Source: Niabella aurantiaca DSM 17617 (GTDB taxonomy: Bacteria > Bacteroidota > Bacteroidia > Chitinophagales > Chitinophagaceae). Taken from it: a stretch of 64,000 nt of DNA. The stretch spans positions 310,001-374,000 of the forward strand of contig NZ_KB893626.1 of NCBI RefSeq assembly GCF_000374125.1, read 5' to 3'. How positions within the stretch are numbered: position 1 is the first letter of the stretch; each line of letters begins with the position of its first letter. A program made the translations under genes and the position numbers. Below, piece after piece: positions 18,606-27,245 of the stretch. The notes beneath the pieces were generated by a model. The model was not told the DNA's origin, did not search any database, and worked only from the letters and a program-made list of their open reading frames with translations.

Positions 18606-19022
18606 AACTTGTGAATGTTATTTCAGACTTTGACTTCTGTTTTCTCTGAAAGTTGAATTTTAGAGTCGGAATTTATTCGTAGGGGCCTATCTACAATAAC
18701 CGCTGGCGTTGAATCATTGGCGATGTGGCGGTATTTTCTGTTCCTTCTGCTTGGTACCGCTGCTGATTAAAGATACTATAAGGCAATCTTCTCGTTTTGA
18801 TTCTTTATTGAATAATAAAGTATATCAGGGATGGCTCCGAAGTATTCGTGGTTGTTTTTCTTGGTCTTCTTTTTAATTAAATTGAGAAATCTGAATTTCA
18901 TTTATGCTTATGTGGCATTGAATTAAATATGGCAGAAACCCGGCAAGAGTAGAATAAATCCGGACTTTTCTTACAAGGAGGTTGTTTAAACTTTTATAAT
19001 CCTGCTAACCCCTCTGGCTTGA
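18606..19022. other. low-GC spacer upstream of the serine hydrolase
   Basis: I see no gene here. A GCTAAC at 19004-19009 repeats the core of the nearby attC-like sites but without the rest of the site. Confidence 0.4.
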
Positions 19023-19194
19023 TTAATTGTGAAACCATTCTTTTAACTTGTGGGCTTTATATAATTTTGCGCTGGCTGTGTCAGGGTCACTACACTTGCT
19101 GTCTTGTCGAAAGTCAAAATCGATGTCAATTATTCCCCTTTTTTTAATCCTCAATTCTGTCTTGATATTTTGGTTGGCGTGTCGGTTTTTACGC
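19023..19194 (-). pseudogene. N-terminal fragment resembling DUF6994 proteins
   Basis: The minus-strand frame contains IIDIDFDFRQDSKCSDPDTASAKLYKAHKL and then stops. From memory this resembles the start of DUF6994-type proteins, which begin with a FDFR..S...DPD pattern and run to over 200 aa. If so it is truncated after about 40 residues. The upstream part of the open frame runs into the attC-like site and is not a gene. The family match is uncertain. Confidence 0.3.
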
Positions 19195-19332
19195 TTGCCT
19201 GTGACGGTTTGCAGATTTGCGATGGGCGGGCTTTTCAGCACAAATGTTGATATGAAGTACTGAACTTTCGACAACCACGAACCTGTCTGGGGAGCACGTC
19301 ACCCCGCCTATTGCAGATGTGCTGTTAGCGGC
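19195..19332. repeat. attC-like imperfect palindrome, copy 1
   Basis: TTTGCGATGGGCGGG at 19216-19230 is an imperfect inverted match to CCCGCCTATTGCAGA near 19304-19318, and the site ends in GTTAGCGGC (19324-19332). The left core has decayed to TGTGAC. The layout (short core, long inner stem, unpaired middle, short core) is that of integron attC sites. It ends 5 nt from the stop codon of the methyltransferase gene. Confidence 0.5.
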
Positions 19333-19337
19333 TGTGA

Positions 19338-20138
19338 TTATTTCTTTATCGCATATCCGCCATAAAGTATATTCATGTCGTTACTCTCAACCAGCCGGAA
19401 ATTCTTTCCAAGATCAACAAAAGTCCATTCTCCTTTAGTCCGCCTTCTAAGAAAACTTAACATTTTGGGAATAGAAATATTCGGCTTAGAACCGACATGG
19501 TCTTTCCACTCCAATCCGCTTTTTGATAAAAGTTCTTTTATTTCATCCGGCTTGATAAACATTTTCCAAACATGCAGGTTGGGCGGCATGAATGCCCAGC
19601 GTTTCCATTCCTGCCATATTTTGATGGCTACCAGCTTGCTGATGAACGTGCGGTTCAATGTGTCATAGATGAAAACACCACCAGGTTTCAGCACTCTTGA
19701 AATTTCTGAAACCACTTTTGGCAAATCGCACACATGTTCTAAAACATCGCAACAGAATACAACGTCAAACGATTGATTGGGATAAGGAAGTTGTTCACCC
19801 GTGCCCTTCTCATATTTGATATTCAGTCCGCTGACTATTGCATGATTGGTAGCCGAGAGTATTGATTCTTCAGCAGGCTCAATGCCCGTAGTAGTAAATC
19901 CCATCTTGCAAATTTCTTCAGTCATTATTCCGCCTCCGCTGCCCACTTCAAGAGCGGTCTTTTCTTTGGGGTCTATATTCAGCTTCTTTAAAACACTACT
20001 CGCATAACTCACCCGCCATGGATTAATCGAAGTTTTCAGAAGATGCAATACAGAATCCGGCTTCCACCAGATATCGCCCTGTGTATTATAAACATCGTTA
20101 TTAATCTGGCTATAAACCTTCTGAGCTATTTTTTCCAT
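19338..20138 (-). CDS. class I SAM methyltransferase, UbiG-like
   Basis: The 266-aa protein has motif I ALEVGSGGGIMTEE, motif II TTGIEPAEES, and the motif IV region FDVVFCCDVLEHVCD followed by LKPGGVFIYDTLNRT. The DTLNRT block and overall plan resemble UbiG-type O-methyltransferases, which methylate hydroxyl groups of quinone precursors. It is unlikely to be the housekeeping enzyme, because it sits alone between two attC-like sites in a low-GC segment, 5 nt from one site and 40 nt from the other. It looks like a gene cassette. Confidence 0.82.
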   Translation of the reverse strand: MEKIAQKVYSQINNDVYNTQGDIWWKPDSVLHLLKTSINPWRVSYASSVLKKLNIDPKEKTALEVGSGGGIMTEEICKMGFTTTGIEPAEESILSATNHAIVSGLNIKYEKGTGEQLPYPNQSFDVVFCCDVLEHVCDLPKVVSEISRVLKPGGVFIYDTLNRTFISKLVAIKIWQEWKRWAFMPPNLHVWKMFIKPDEIKELLSKSGLEWKDHVGSKPNISIPKMLSFLRRRTKGEWTFVDLGKNFRLVESNDMNILYGGYAIKK

Positions 20139-20178
20139 TTTTATACTTTTTTATAATGTTCAATCGCTTTTCCTTATT

Positions 20179-20315
20179 GCCGCTAACGGTCTGAGGCTTT
20201 GCGAGGGCGGGGATTTTCAACGAAGAGTTCCAACCGAAGCCGGGAACCCAAATATAACGAAAATATTTAAATTGAAACATGTTCGCCCCGCTCTTGCAAA
20301 ACCCCTGTTAGCGGC
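20179..20315. repeat. attC-like imperfect palindrome, copy 2 (best conserved)
   Basis: The site opens with GCCGCTAAC (20179-20187) and closes with its exact reverse complement GTTAGCGGC (20307-20315). Inside, TTTGCGAGGGCGGGG and CCCCGCTCTTGCAAA form a second, nearly perfect stem; the stretches between outer and inner stems differ in length, so bases would protrude when folded. The 137-bp size and two-stem plan with AAC/GTT cores fit integron attC sites. Confidence 0.55.
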
Positions 20316-20325
20316 TGCTGTGCTG

Positions 20326-20577
20326 TCATTCGTTGTTTGTTAATAATGATTTTAGTTCGTCGGTTGTCAAAGGCGGTTCTTGTTTATGTAACATCGAATG
20401 ACAATTTGGGCAAACAGGAATTAAGTCGTTTATCGGGTCAAGTTGAGACGTTTTTCCGATTTGTGAAACTGGTGTCAAATGATGAACGTGTATAAACCCT
20501 TTTCCAATTTCTCCATATGTTTTCTCAAAGTCAAAACCACAAACCGCACAAATTGCTTTCCAATGTTTAACACAAAG
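20326..20577 (-). pseudogene. 5'-truncated HNH endonuclease
   Basis: The minus-strand frame reads CAVCGFDFEKTYGEIGKGF, then IHVHHLTPVSQIG, then DLIPVCPNCHSMLH and ends TNNE. This is the C-terminal HNH (McrA-like) nuclease module with paired cysteines and the catalytic HH-N-H pattern. There is no start codon: a stop codon (20578-20580) precedes LCVKHWKAI directly. The truncation point coincides with a GTTAGC core on the same strand. The stop lies 10 nt from attC-like copy 2. The nuclease is presumably inactive without its N-terminus. Confidence 0.75.
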
Positions 20578-20578
20578 C

Positions 20579-20702
20579 TAACAGCGAGTCCATGCAGGTG
20601 TGCATTGAAAATGGCAAAGGCAAAAAAGACGGGTATGTAAACCTGCCTGCCGGCGTTTTACAGGAGTTGAGGGCTTACTGTAGGGAATACGGACCGGAAA
20701 CA
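20579..20702 (+). pseudogene. tyrosine recombinase fragment
   Basis: About 40 codons read NSESMQVCIENGKGKKDGY, then VNLPAGVLQELRAYCREYGPE. This matches the central catalytic-domain strand of XerC/D-type integrases, where ENGKGKKDRY carries the active-site Lys region. No catalytic Arg, His or Tyr motifs remain. It starts right after the GCTAACAGCG core and ends at the mfd stop. It is a remnant only. Confidence 0.55.
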
Positions 20703-20710
20703 TCTTTGAG

Positions 20711-23700
20711 CTATGCTTCTACACAATACCCATGCATATCCTTTAAAAAATCATACAGCGATTTCATAGAAGGAATGGGTTCTGCAACCAGTAAAAACAG
20801 TCGTCCGGTTTGCTTTAAACGGGCCTTGTTGGTGCCGGTTTGTACGTATTGGATGATCTTCTGGAAGACGGCGGATTCAAAGTAAGGCGAGTCCGGGCGG
20901 TTGATGAAATGGCAGCGAAGGGTTTCATGCTTCAGGGTCATTTTTTCAAATCCCAGCTCCACAGCCAGCTTCCGGCATTTGATGGTTTCGAAGAGATCAC
21001 TGACCGGTTCCGGTACCGGGCCAAAACGGTCCTGCAACTCCGTGTACATTTCGGCCAGTTCCGCTTCTGATTCACTATTGTCCAGGCGTTGGTACAGCGA
21101 CAGGCGTTCTGTAATGCTCTCCACATAATCGTCGGGGATCAGGATCTCCAGGTCGGTATCAATGGTGCAGTCACTCACAAAATCGTCCTGCTTGCTGATC
21201 TCTTCCTTGAACAGTTCTTTGAACTGGGTGCGTTTTAGTTCGCGGATGGCCTCATCGAGGATCTTCTGGTAGGTTTCGAAGCCGATCTCTGCCATAAACC
21301 CGCTCTGTTCACCCCCCAACAGGTTGCCTGCCCCGCGGATGTCGAGGTCGCGCATGGCGATCTGGAAGCCACTGCCCAGTTCGCTGTGTTGTTCCAGTGT
21401 CTGCAGCCGTTTGCGCGAATCGGCGGGCAGGGTGCTCATCGGTGGTGCCAGCAGATAGCAGAACGCTTTTTTATTGCTCCGGCCCACACGCCCCCGCAGC
21501 TGGTGCAGGTCACTAAGGCCGAAATGATGGGCATTGTTGATGATGATGGTATTGACGTTGGGAATGTCGACCCCGCTTTCTACGATATTGGTGCATACCA
21601 GCACATCATAGCGGTGGTCGATAAAGTCGAGTATTTTTTCTTCCAGTTTGGCGCCCTCCATCTGTCCGTGTGCATAGCTGACGGACAGATCCGGGCAAAG
21701 CCCCTGGATCAGGGCCGCCATTTCACTAAGGCCGGCCACGCGGTTGTGAATAAAAAAGACCTGGCCGCCCCGTTCTGTTTCAAAATAAATGGCATCACGG
21801 ATGGCGTCTTCGTTGTACACCTGTACTTCTGTTTGTATGGGCTGGCGGTTGGGAGGTGGGGTATTGATGATACTCAGGTCCCTGGCTCCCATGAGGGAGA
21901 ACTGCAGGGTTCTGGGGATAGGCGTTGCGGTAAGGGTTAAGCAATCCACCGTGCTGCGCAGCACTTTTATCTTTTCCTTGTGGGCCACGCCAAATTTCTG
22001 TTCTTCATCGATCACCAGTATGCCCAGGTCTTTAAATGTTACTTCCTTTCCCAGGAGCCCATGGGTACCTACCAGGATGTCGATCTTTCCTTCGGCCAGT
22101 TTTTTCAGGGTTTCCTTTTTGTCTTTCGCCGATTTAAACCGGTTCAGAAAATCAACGGTCACCGGAAATTCTTTTAAACGGTCGCTAAAGGTTTTGTAGT
22201 GCTGGAACGCCAGTATGGTGGTGGGCACCAGTATGGCGGCCTGTTTTCCATCCACGCAGGTTTTAAAGGCCGCACGGATCGCGATCTCGGTTTTTCCAAA
22301 GCCCACGTCGCCGCATATCAGACGGTCCATGGGTGATTCGGATTCCATATCTTTTTTTACATCGGCAGAGGCCTTGCTTTGATCCGGGGTGTCCTCGTAA
22401 ATAAAGGAAGCCTCCAGTTCCGTTTGCAGATAGTTATCCGGCGTATGCGCAAATCCTTTTTGTGCTTTTCGTTTTGCATATAATTTGATCAGGTCAAATG
22501 CGATCTCTTTAACCCGGGCTTTTGTCTTTTCCTTTAACCGCGTCCATGCATCGCTGCCCAGTTTGTTTACCCTGGGCACACTGCCGTCTTTTCCGGTGTA
22601 TTTTGAGATTTTGTGCAGCGAATTGATATTCACATACAGCACATCCTTGTCCTTGTAAATGATGCGGACGGCTTCCTGTGTTTTTCCGTTCACGTCCATC
22701 TTCTGCAAACCGCTATACACGCCCACGCCGTGGTCGATGTGGGTTACAAAATCGCCGGGCTGCAGCTCCCTCAGGGTGCGCAGGGTGATGGCTTTATTCT
22801 TATTGTATGCCTGTTTTACCCGGTATTTGTGATAGCGCTGAAAGATCTCATGGTCGGTATAACAAACAATTTTCAGATCTTCGTCTGCAAAGCCCAGGTG
22901 TATAGCGGCGGAAACCGGATGGAACACCAGGCGGGCATCCTGGTCGTCAAAGATCGACTGGAGGCGCTGTAATTGCTTGGGATTCTCAGAAAAAATGTAC
23001 AGGGCAAAACCGTTGGCTTCATGCGCCTTCAGGTCTTTGATCAGCAATTCGAATTGCCGGTTGAAGGCCGGCTGCTCGTTGGTATGGAATGCAAATTCCT
23101 TTGTAACCGGCCCGGACGCCTGCTCCAGGTGCACTACGGGCCTTGTTTCCAACGCAGCGGAGAAATCTTCTGCATTGATAAAGTCGCCGGTGCTGAGGTC
23201 TTTTTTTATCAATTTATCTTCTTCGCGGTTATCGGGGGGTGTGTCCGGCCGTTGTTGTTCCAGGAAGTGTTCCAGCTCTTCCGAATGTTCCTTTAAGCGT
23301 TCCGCACAAAGGGCGGCATCCTGTACCCAGATGGCTGTATTTTCCGGAAGAAAATCAAACAATGATACATGTTCTTCCCTGGCAAACTGTGCATCTACGT
23401 TGGGAATGATGGAAACCTGCAGCAGCTTGCGTTCGCTTAACTGGGTTTCGGGATCGATGATACGTATGGAATCGATATCGTTTCCGAAGAGCTCTATCCG
23501 GTAGGGTTTGTCATTGCCGAACGAATAAATATCCAGGATCCCTCCGCGCAGGGCAAACTGGCCCGGCTCATATACAAAATCGCTGCGTTCAAAACCGTAC
23601 CGGTCCAGCTTTAACAATAGTTCTTCAACATTGAGCGGATCTGCGGTCTTCAGGTGAATGATGTTTTCCGCAAGGGTAGCGGACACCACCACTTTTTCAA

Positions 23701-24091
23701 AAATGGCATCTGCGTAGGTGACCAGCACTTTTTTATTTCCGCCCCCGGCAAGTTTGGTAAGGGCCTCTGTACGCAGCATTACATGTGATGCATTCAGCAG
23801 CCGGTAATTCCTGGTGGTCTTAAAGGAGGAAGGGAAGTAGAAAATATCCAGTGCCCCGGTGATATTTTCCAGGCTGTTCTGAAAATAGGCGGCATCTTCC
23901 GGCTCGTTGAGAATGATCAGGTGATTGAGTGCCGGCGTTTGTGCCATACAGGCTCCTACAATAAACTGGGAAGCGCTGCCCCGGACGCCGGAAAGCCCCA
24001 GCCGGGCGGGTTGAAGCATGGAAAGTTCGTTCGCTATTTGTAAACAGCGGGGGTCATTACCATAAAAATTCTTCAACACTTCCGTTTGCAT
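20711..24091 (-). CDS. mfd: transcription-repair coupling factor
   Basis: The 1126-aa protein starts at ATG 24091; the frame is open to 24130 but MQTEVLKNFYG is the expected N-terminus. It has the UvrB-like damage module (about 1-340), the CarD-like RNA-polymerase interaction domain around 435-520 (GDFVTHIDHGVGVYSG), the RecG-like translocase with Walker A GDVGFGKTE near 593 and DEEQKFG near 693, GRVGRS, and the C-terminal TRCF domain (LYQRLDNSESEAE onwards). Mfd removes stalled RNA polymerase at lesions and recruits UvrA. The length is normal. Confidence 0.96.
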   Translation of the reverse strand: MQTEVLKNFYGNDPRCLQIANELSMLQPARLGLSGVRGSASQFIVGACMAQTPALNHLIILNEPEDAAYFQNSLENITGALDIFYFPSSFKTTRNYRLLNASHVMLRTEALTKLAGGGNKKVLVTYADAIFEKVVVSATLAENIIHLKTADPLNVEELLLKLDRYGFERSDFVYEPGQFALRGGILDIYSFGNDKPYRIELFGNDIDSIRIIDPETQLSERKLLQVSIIPNVDAQFAREEHVSLFDFLPENTAIWVQDAALCAERLKEHSEELEHFLEQQRPDTPPDNREEDKLIKKDLSTGDFINAEDFSAALETRPVVHLEQASGPVTKEFAFHTNEQPAFNRQFELLIKDLKAHEANGFALYIFSENPKQLQRLQSIFDDQDARLVFHPVSAAIHLGFADEDLKIVCYTDHEIFQRYHKYRVKQAYNKNKAITLRTLRELQPGDFVTHIDHGVGVYSGLQKMDVNGKTQEAVRIIYKDKDVLYVNINSLHKISKYTGKDGSVPRVNKLGSDAWTRLKEKTKARVKEIAFDLIKLYAKRKAQKGFAHTPDNYLQTELEASFIYEDTPDQSKASADVKKDMESESPMDRLICGDVGFGKTEIAIRAAFKTCVDGKQAAILVPTTILAFQHYKTFSDRLKEFPVTVDFLNRFKSAKDKKETLKKLAEGKIDILVGTHGLLGKEVTFKDLGILVIDEEQKFGVAHKEKIKVLRSTVDCLTLTATPIPRTLQFSLMGARDLSIINTPPPNRQPIQTEVQVYNEDAIRDAIYFETERGGQVFFIHNRVAGLSEMAALIQGLCPDLSVSYAHGQMEGAKLEEKILDFIDHRYDVLVCTNIVESGVDIPNVNTIIINNAHHFGLSDLHQLRGRVGRSNKKAFCYLLAPPMSTLPADSRKRLQTLEQHSELGSGFQIAMRDLDIRGAGNLLGGEQSGFMAEIGFETYQKILDEAIRELKRTQFKELFKEEISKQDDFVSDCTIDTDLEILIPDDYVESITERLSLYQRLDNSESEAELAEMYTELQDRFGPVPEPVSDLFETIKCRKLAVELGFEKMTLKHETLRCHFINRPDSPYFESAVFQKIIQYVQTGTNKARLKQTGRLFLLVAEPIPSMKSLYDFLKDMHGYCVEA

Positions 24092-24279
24092 CGGGGCGCA
24101 AAGATACGGCGAGTTTAAAAAAAATCCCAACGGGATTCGCTGCTGAAAATGCCGTTTGTCTTCAAATAATTGTAAACCAGGCAGTCCCGGGGCGGTGAAA
24201 AAGGATTGTGGCGTTGGTAATTCGTGCCCGTCAGCAAGGGTTTTACTGAAAATTCATTTATCTTACAAAGAAAAACGTT

Positions 24280-24993
24280 ATGTCCCTCACTTGGCATACA
24301 GGAACGATTGTCAATATCATTGATGAGACCTATAATACCAAGCGGTATTTTATTCAGGTGGATGAAACGGACCGTTTTGATTTTACGGCCGGACAGTTTG
24401 TGACACTGGACCTCCCCATCCATGAAAAGCCCAATAAACGCTGGCGCAGTTATTCCATTGCCAGTGCCCCGGACGGCACGGCGGTGTATGAGCTGCTCAT
24501 TGTATTGGTGGAAGATGGGCTGGGCACGCCGTATATGTTTCAAAACTGGGAAGTAGGCAGCAAGGTCACGTTTCGCGGGCCTTTGGGGGTGTTCACATTA
24601 AAAGAAGAGCAGTTACAACAGGAATTGTTCCTGGTATGTACAGGTACAGGGATCGCGCCTTTTAGAAGCATGCTGCACACGCTGGCATGGGAAAATGTGC
24701 CCCACAGGGATATTTATCTTATTTATGGCTGCCGTACGCAGCAGGACCTGCTGTATTATGAAGAAATGAAAAACCTGGAGCTGGAAGACTTTCACTATAT
24801 CCCCACTTTGTCGCGGGAGGAGTGGGAAGGGAAAACGGGTTATGTGCATGCCATTTATGAGGAACACTCCGCTGGGAAAGCAGATGCGAGTTTTTTTCTC
24901 TGCGGCTGGAAGAATATGATCGATGAGGCCCGCCGCCGGATCGTGGAAATGGGGTTTGACAAAAAGGCGGTGCATTTTGAGCTGTACGGATAA
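24280..24993 (+). CDS. FAD-binding ferredoxin/flavodoxin-NADP reductase family protein
   Basis: The 237-aa protein has an N-terminal FAD barrel with the RSYSIAS flavin motif (about 58-64), a GPLG segment and an NAD(P)-binding domain with CTGTGIAPFRS and the C-terminal CGWKNMIDE motif. It lacks a fused iron-sulfur domain, so it should transfer electrons between NAD(P)H and a separate carrier such as ferredoxin. The exact partner is unknown. It is a single gene, 190 bp from the mfd start and divergent from it. Confidence 0.87.
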   Translation: MSLTWHTGTIVNIIDETYNTKRYFIQVDETDRFDFTAGQFVTLDLPIHEKPNKRWRSYSIASAPDGTAVYELLIVLVEDGLGTPYMFQNWEVGSKVTFRGPLGVFTLKEEQLQQELFLVCTGTGIAPFRSMLHTLAWENVPHRDIYLIYGCRTQQDLLYYEEMKNLELEDFHYIPTLSREEWEGKTGYVHAIYEEHSAGKADASFFLCGWKNMIDEARRRIVEMGFDKKAVHFELYG

Positions 24994-25086
24994 CCGCAAC
25001 CGGGGAAATGTTCTCCTGCAGTTGTTGATCCGAATTTATTATATTTGCCACCCATTTTAACAGGACCGGGATCCCGGTTCATCCAT

Positions 25087-25158
25087 GGCCCGGTAGTTCA
25101 ATGGATAGAATAGGAGTTTCCTAAACTCTAGATACAAGTTCGATTCTTGTCCGGGCTA
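25087..25158 (+). tRNA. tRNA-Arg(CCT)
   Basis: The acceptor stem pairs 25087-25093 with 25151-25157 (a G.U at the first pair), followed by T8 A9. The anticodon stem GGAGT/ACTCT encloses the loop TTCCTAA with anticodon CCT at 25120-25122. The T-arm is ACAAG-TTCGATT-CTTGT. CCA is not encoded. The mobile island begins at the tRNA 3' end. Confidence 0.93.
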
Positions 25159-25396
25159 CTTAACGAAATACAATGCCAAATGTATCTCGTCTATTTATGC
25201 CACTAACTGATGGAATGCCACTAAGTTATAGTTGAGCTGTTGGCAGTTAGATTTTATGCCAATTAAACGCCCTCGTTTTTTACAACAAAAGACATAAAAT
25301 GATATAGGAGAGGGTATTAGCTTACTTTTTCATTAGTTCGATTTTCACTTAAGGATTTGCATGTTTCTCCCTTCCTATAACATTGAGCGATATGGT
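25157..25396 (+). repeat. left direct repeat of the mobile island
   Basis: About 240 bp beginning at the tRNA-Arg 3' end (TACTTAACGAAATACAAT) recur in the same orientation at 48601-48840, with roughly 85% identity by eye. The repeat includes the 3' part of the small gene at 25317-25529. It is the left border of the island. Confidence 0.85.
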
Positions 25397-25529
25397 AAAA
25401 AAAATCCAATATCAAAGCTGCTTCCTTGTGATTCACCTGAATATCATTTTTAGCCAATATTGCAATAGCTCGCTCAGTTGATATTCTCCGGTCGGTGAAA
25501 TGAGTAGGATTACGAACTGAACTATTCAT
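25317..25529 (-). CDS. small protein coupled to the serine recombinase
   Basis: The 70-aa product has no recognised domain. The ATG at 25529 overlaps the TGA of the upstream recombinase gene by four bases (ATGA), which indicates translational coupling and argues that it is a real gene. Its sequence is charged and probably helical (RRISTERAIAILAKNDI). A decayed version of its C-terminus (HIAQCY, then NEKVS in another frame) lies in the right direct repeat. A recombination directionality factor or accessory DNA-binding role is possible but unproven. Confidence 0.6.
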   Translation of the reverse strand: MNSSVRNPTHFTDRRISTERAIAILAKNDIQVNHKEAALILDFFYHIAQCYRKGETCKSLSENRTNEKVS

Positions 25530-26998
25530 TTTTGATAATATTGAGATTTTGGATACATTATTTTTGTTAGTGTGCTATTCAGTTCTACTGACATGTTGCC
25601 AGTGAGCGCATCAATTTTGCGTGGAGGAATTAAACTGATTATTTGTCTTTTATCGGCTGCGTCCATGTATTGATACCCCTGGAAAATATTTTCAAAGGAT
25701 TTTTTTGCCTGCAGCGTTTGTTGCTTTAATCTTTTTAGTTTATCGGTCAATATGTTGAACTCCTTCTGGAGAATTTGGGAAACCGCCTGGTATTCCGTTT
25801 TTAATCCACGAAAATCATCAAAATCGAGCCTATCGGCAACAAACAGTTTTCTTGCTTTGGAAATTATTGTGTCCTGTTCTTCAATCTGCTTTAGCAATAC
25901 AGTCCGATCATACAAATATTTCAGCCTATATGTGCTTGTATTAGTGTCCTCTAACACGAGGCTTAATAAGTCTATTGCGGCATCAGATAAAACAAAATCC
26001 TGTAGTTTCTCATAATAATTTTTATTGATCAACTCTGCTCTGAATCTTATTCTGCAAGGGCTTGAGCAATGATAATAGGGATATTTTCTGGTTACTACCC
26101 CCGAATAACTTCCGCGGAGTTTTCGGGAACAAACAGGGCAGATCAGATAGCCCACCAAGGGAAAAGTTTCCTTCACCTTGTTCAAAGTACTCATAACTCT
26201 TTTCCTGGTATTAATAACAGCTTGTACGTCATAAAACAATTTTTCAGATATCAATGGTTCATGTATCGCTGTTACCAAATGCTGTTCATGACCTTCTGAT
26301 GAACATATAATCAATCCGCAGTACGCCGGATTCCGGATTAGTTTCCAAAAATTCGATCGCGAACATTTTAAGCCTTTGGAAGTAGCCATTCTTCTGACCT
26401 GTTCGATTGTAAAAGAGTTTTTCGCAAGCTGTTGAAAGCACCATTTAATAATTCCTGCGGCGGGCTGATTTGGGGCGATATATTTCCGGCCATCAGGTGC
26501 AGTTAGATTGACAAAGCCTATAGGCGCTTTACTGGGGTATCGGCCTAATAGTTTTGCTCTCCGAATACCATTTGCTGTGTTCAATGCCCGTCTTCCGTTT
26601 TCTGCTTCCGGTATTGAAAGATAAACTGCCAGCATTACGGAACTTTCTGGAACAGAAAAATCTATTGGCTGATCTATGGCCATTGCTGTAGTATGATACT
26701 TCCTCAATATTCCTATCATCTCATACCCAAGCTCAATATTACGGCTGAATCGATCCCACTTTACAAATAATATATTATTGGATTCTTTGCCAGAACTTTT
26801 CCTGATCTGAGCTATGAGTTTCTTCCATTCAGGGCGATTGAAATTTTTAGCTGAAAAGTCTTCCCGGAAAATATCTTTAACCTCAATGTCGTTGAATTGA
26901 CAGTATTTTAATAACCGGTCTTCCTGTTCTGGTAGGGAATAGCCTTTTCGCATTTGCTCATCTGTACTTACACGCAGATATAAATAGGCTGATTTCAT
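25526..26998 (-). CDS. large serine recombinase
   Basis: The 490-aa protein has an N-terminal resolvase domain with the catalytic Ser in YLRVSTDEQ, a recombinase domain (about 160-260, with GRYPSKAPIGF and NPAYCGLI), a zinc ribbon (CPVCSRKL then YYHCSSPC), and a coiled-coil-like region (about 370-440). Large serine recombinases integrate and excise phage-like or conjugative elements between short att sites. It lies at the left end of the island, reading toward the tRNA, and is the leading candidate for mobilising it. Its start is preceded by about 245 bp of AT-rich DNA shared with the divergent defence operon. Confidence 0.92.
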   Translation of the reverse strand: MKSAYLYLRVSTDEQMRKGYSLPEQEDRLLKYCQFNDIEVKDIFREDFSAKNFNRPEWKKLIAQIRKSSGKESNNILFVKWDRFSRNIELGYEMIGILRKYHTTAMAIDQPIDFSVPESSVMLAVYLSIPEAENGRRALNTANGIRRAKLLGRYPSKAPIGFVNLTAPDGRKYIAPNQPAAGIIKWCFQQLAKNSFTIEQVRRMATSKGLKCSRSNFWKLIRNPAYCGLIICSSEGHEQHLVTAIHEPLISEKLFYDVQAVINTRKRVMSTLNKVKETFPLVGYLICPVCSRKLRGSYSGVVTRKYPYYHCSSPCRIRFRAELINKNYYEKLQDFVLSDAAIDLLSLVLEDTNTSTYRLKYLYDRTVLLKQIEEQDTIISKARKLFVADRLDFDDFRGLKTEYQAVSQILQKEFNILTDKLKRLKQQTLQAKKSFENIFQGYQYMDAADKRQIISLIPPRKIDALTGNMSVELNSTLTKIMYPKSQYYQK

Positions 26999-27245
26999 TG
27001 ACTGAGAAATTTAGGGTTGATGTATCGTAACTTTATCCTGTTTTATTCAATATTGGTTCACAGTAAAGAAGCTCTATAAATATTAAATCTTTTGAAAGAT
27101 AAAATAAAATTATCGGCTATAAAATGTTTAATTTTTCTATATATTTAAAATCTTCTAAGAAATTATCCGCGGATAACCTAAGATATTTTAAAAGAATATA
27201 ATGAATTTTCACAATTTGCATTATTTGATTAATTAGCATAGTAAA

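Noticed and set aside
19048-19263. 71-codon plus-strand open frame
   Set aside because: It runs through the attC-like palindrome and has hydrophobic low-complexity content; it is not a believable gene.
25087-25400. Classical tRNA attL/attR pair
   Set aside because: The right repeat lacks a copy of the tRNA 3' end beyond TCCGG, so the tRNA is next to the insertion but its 3' end is not shown to be the crossover core.
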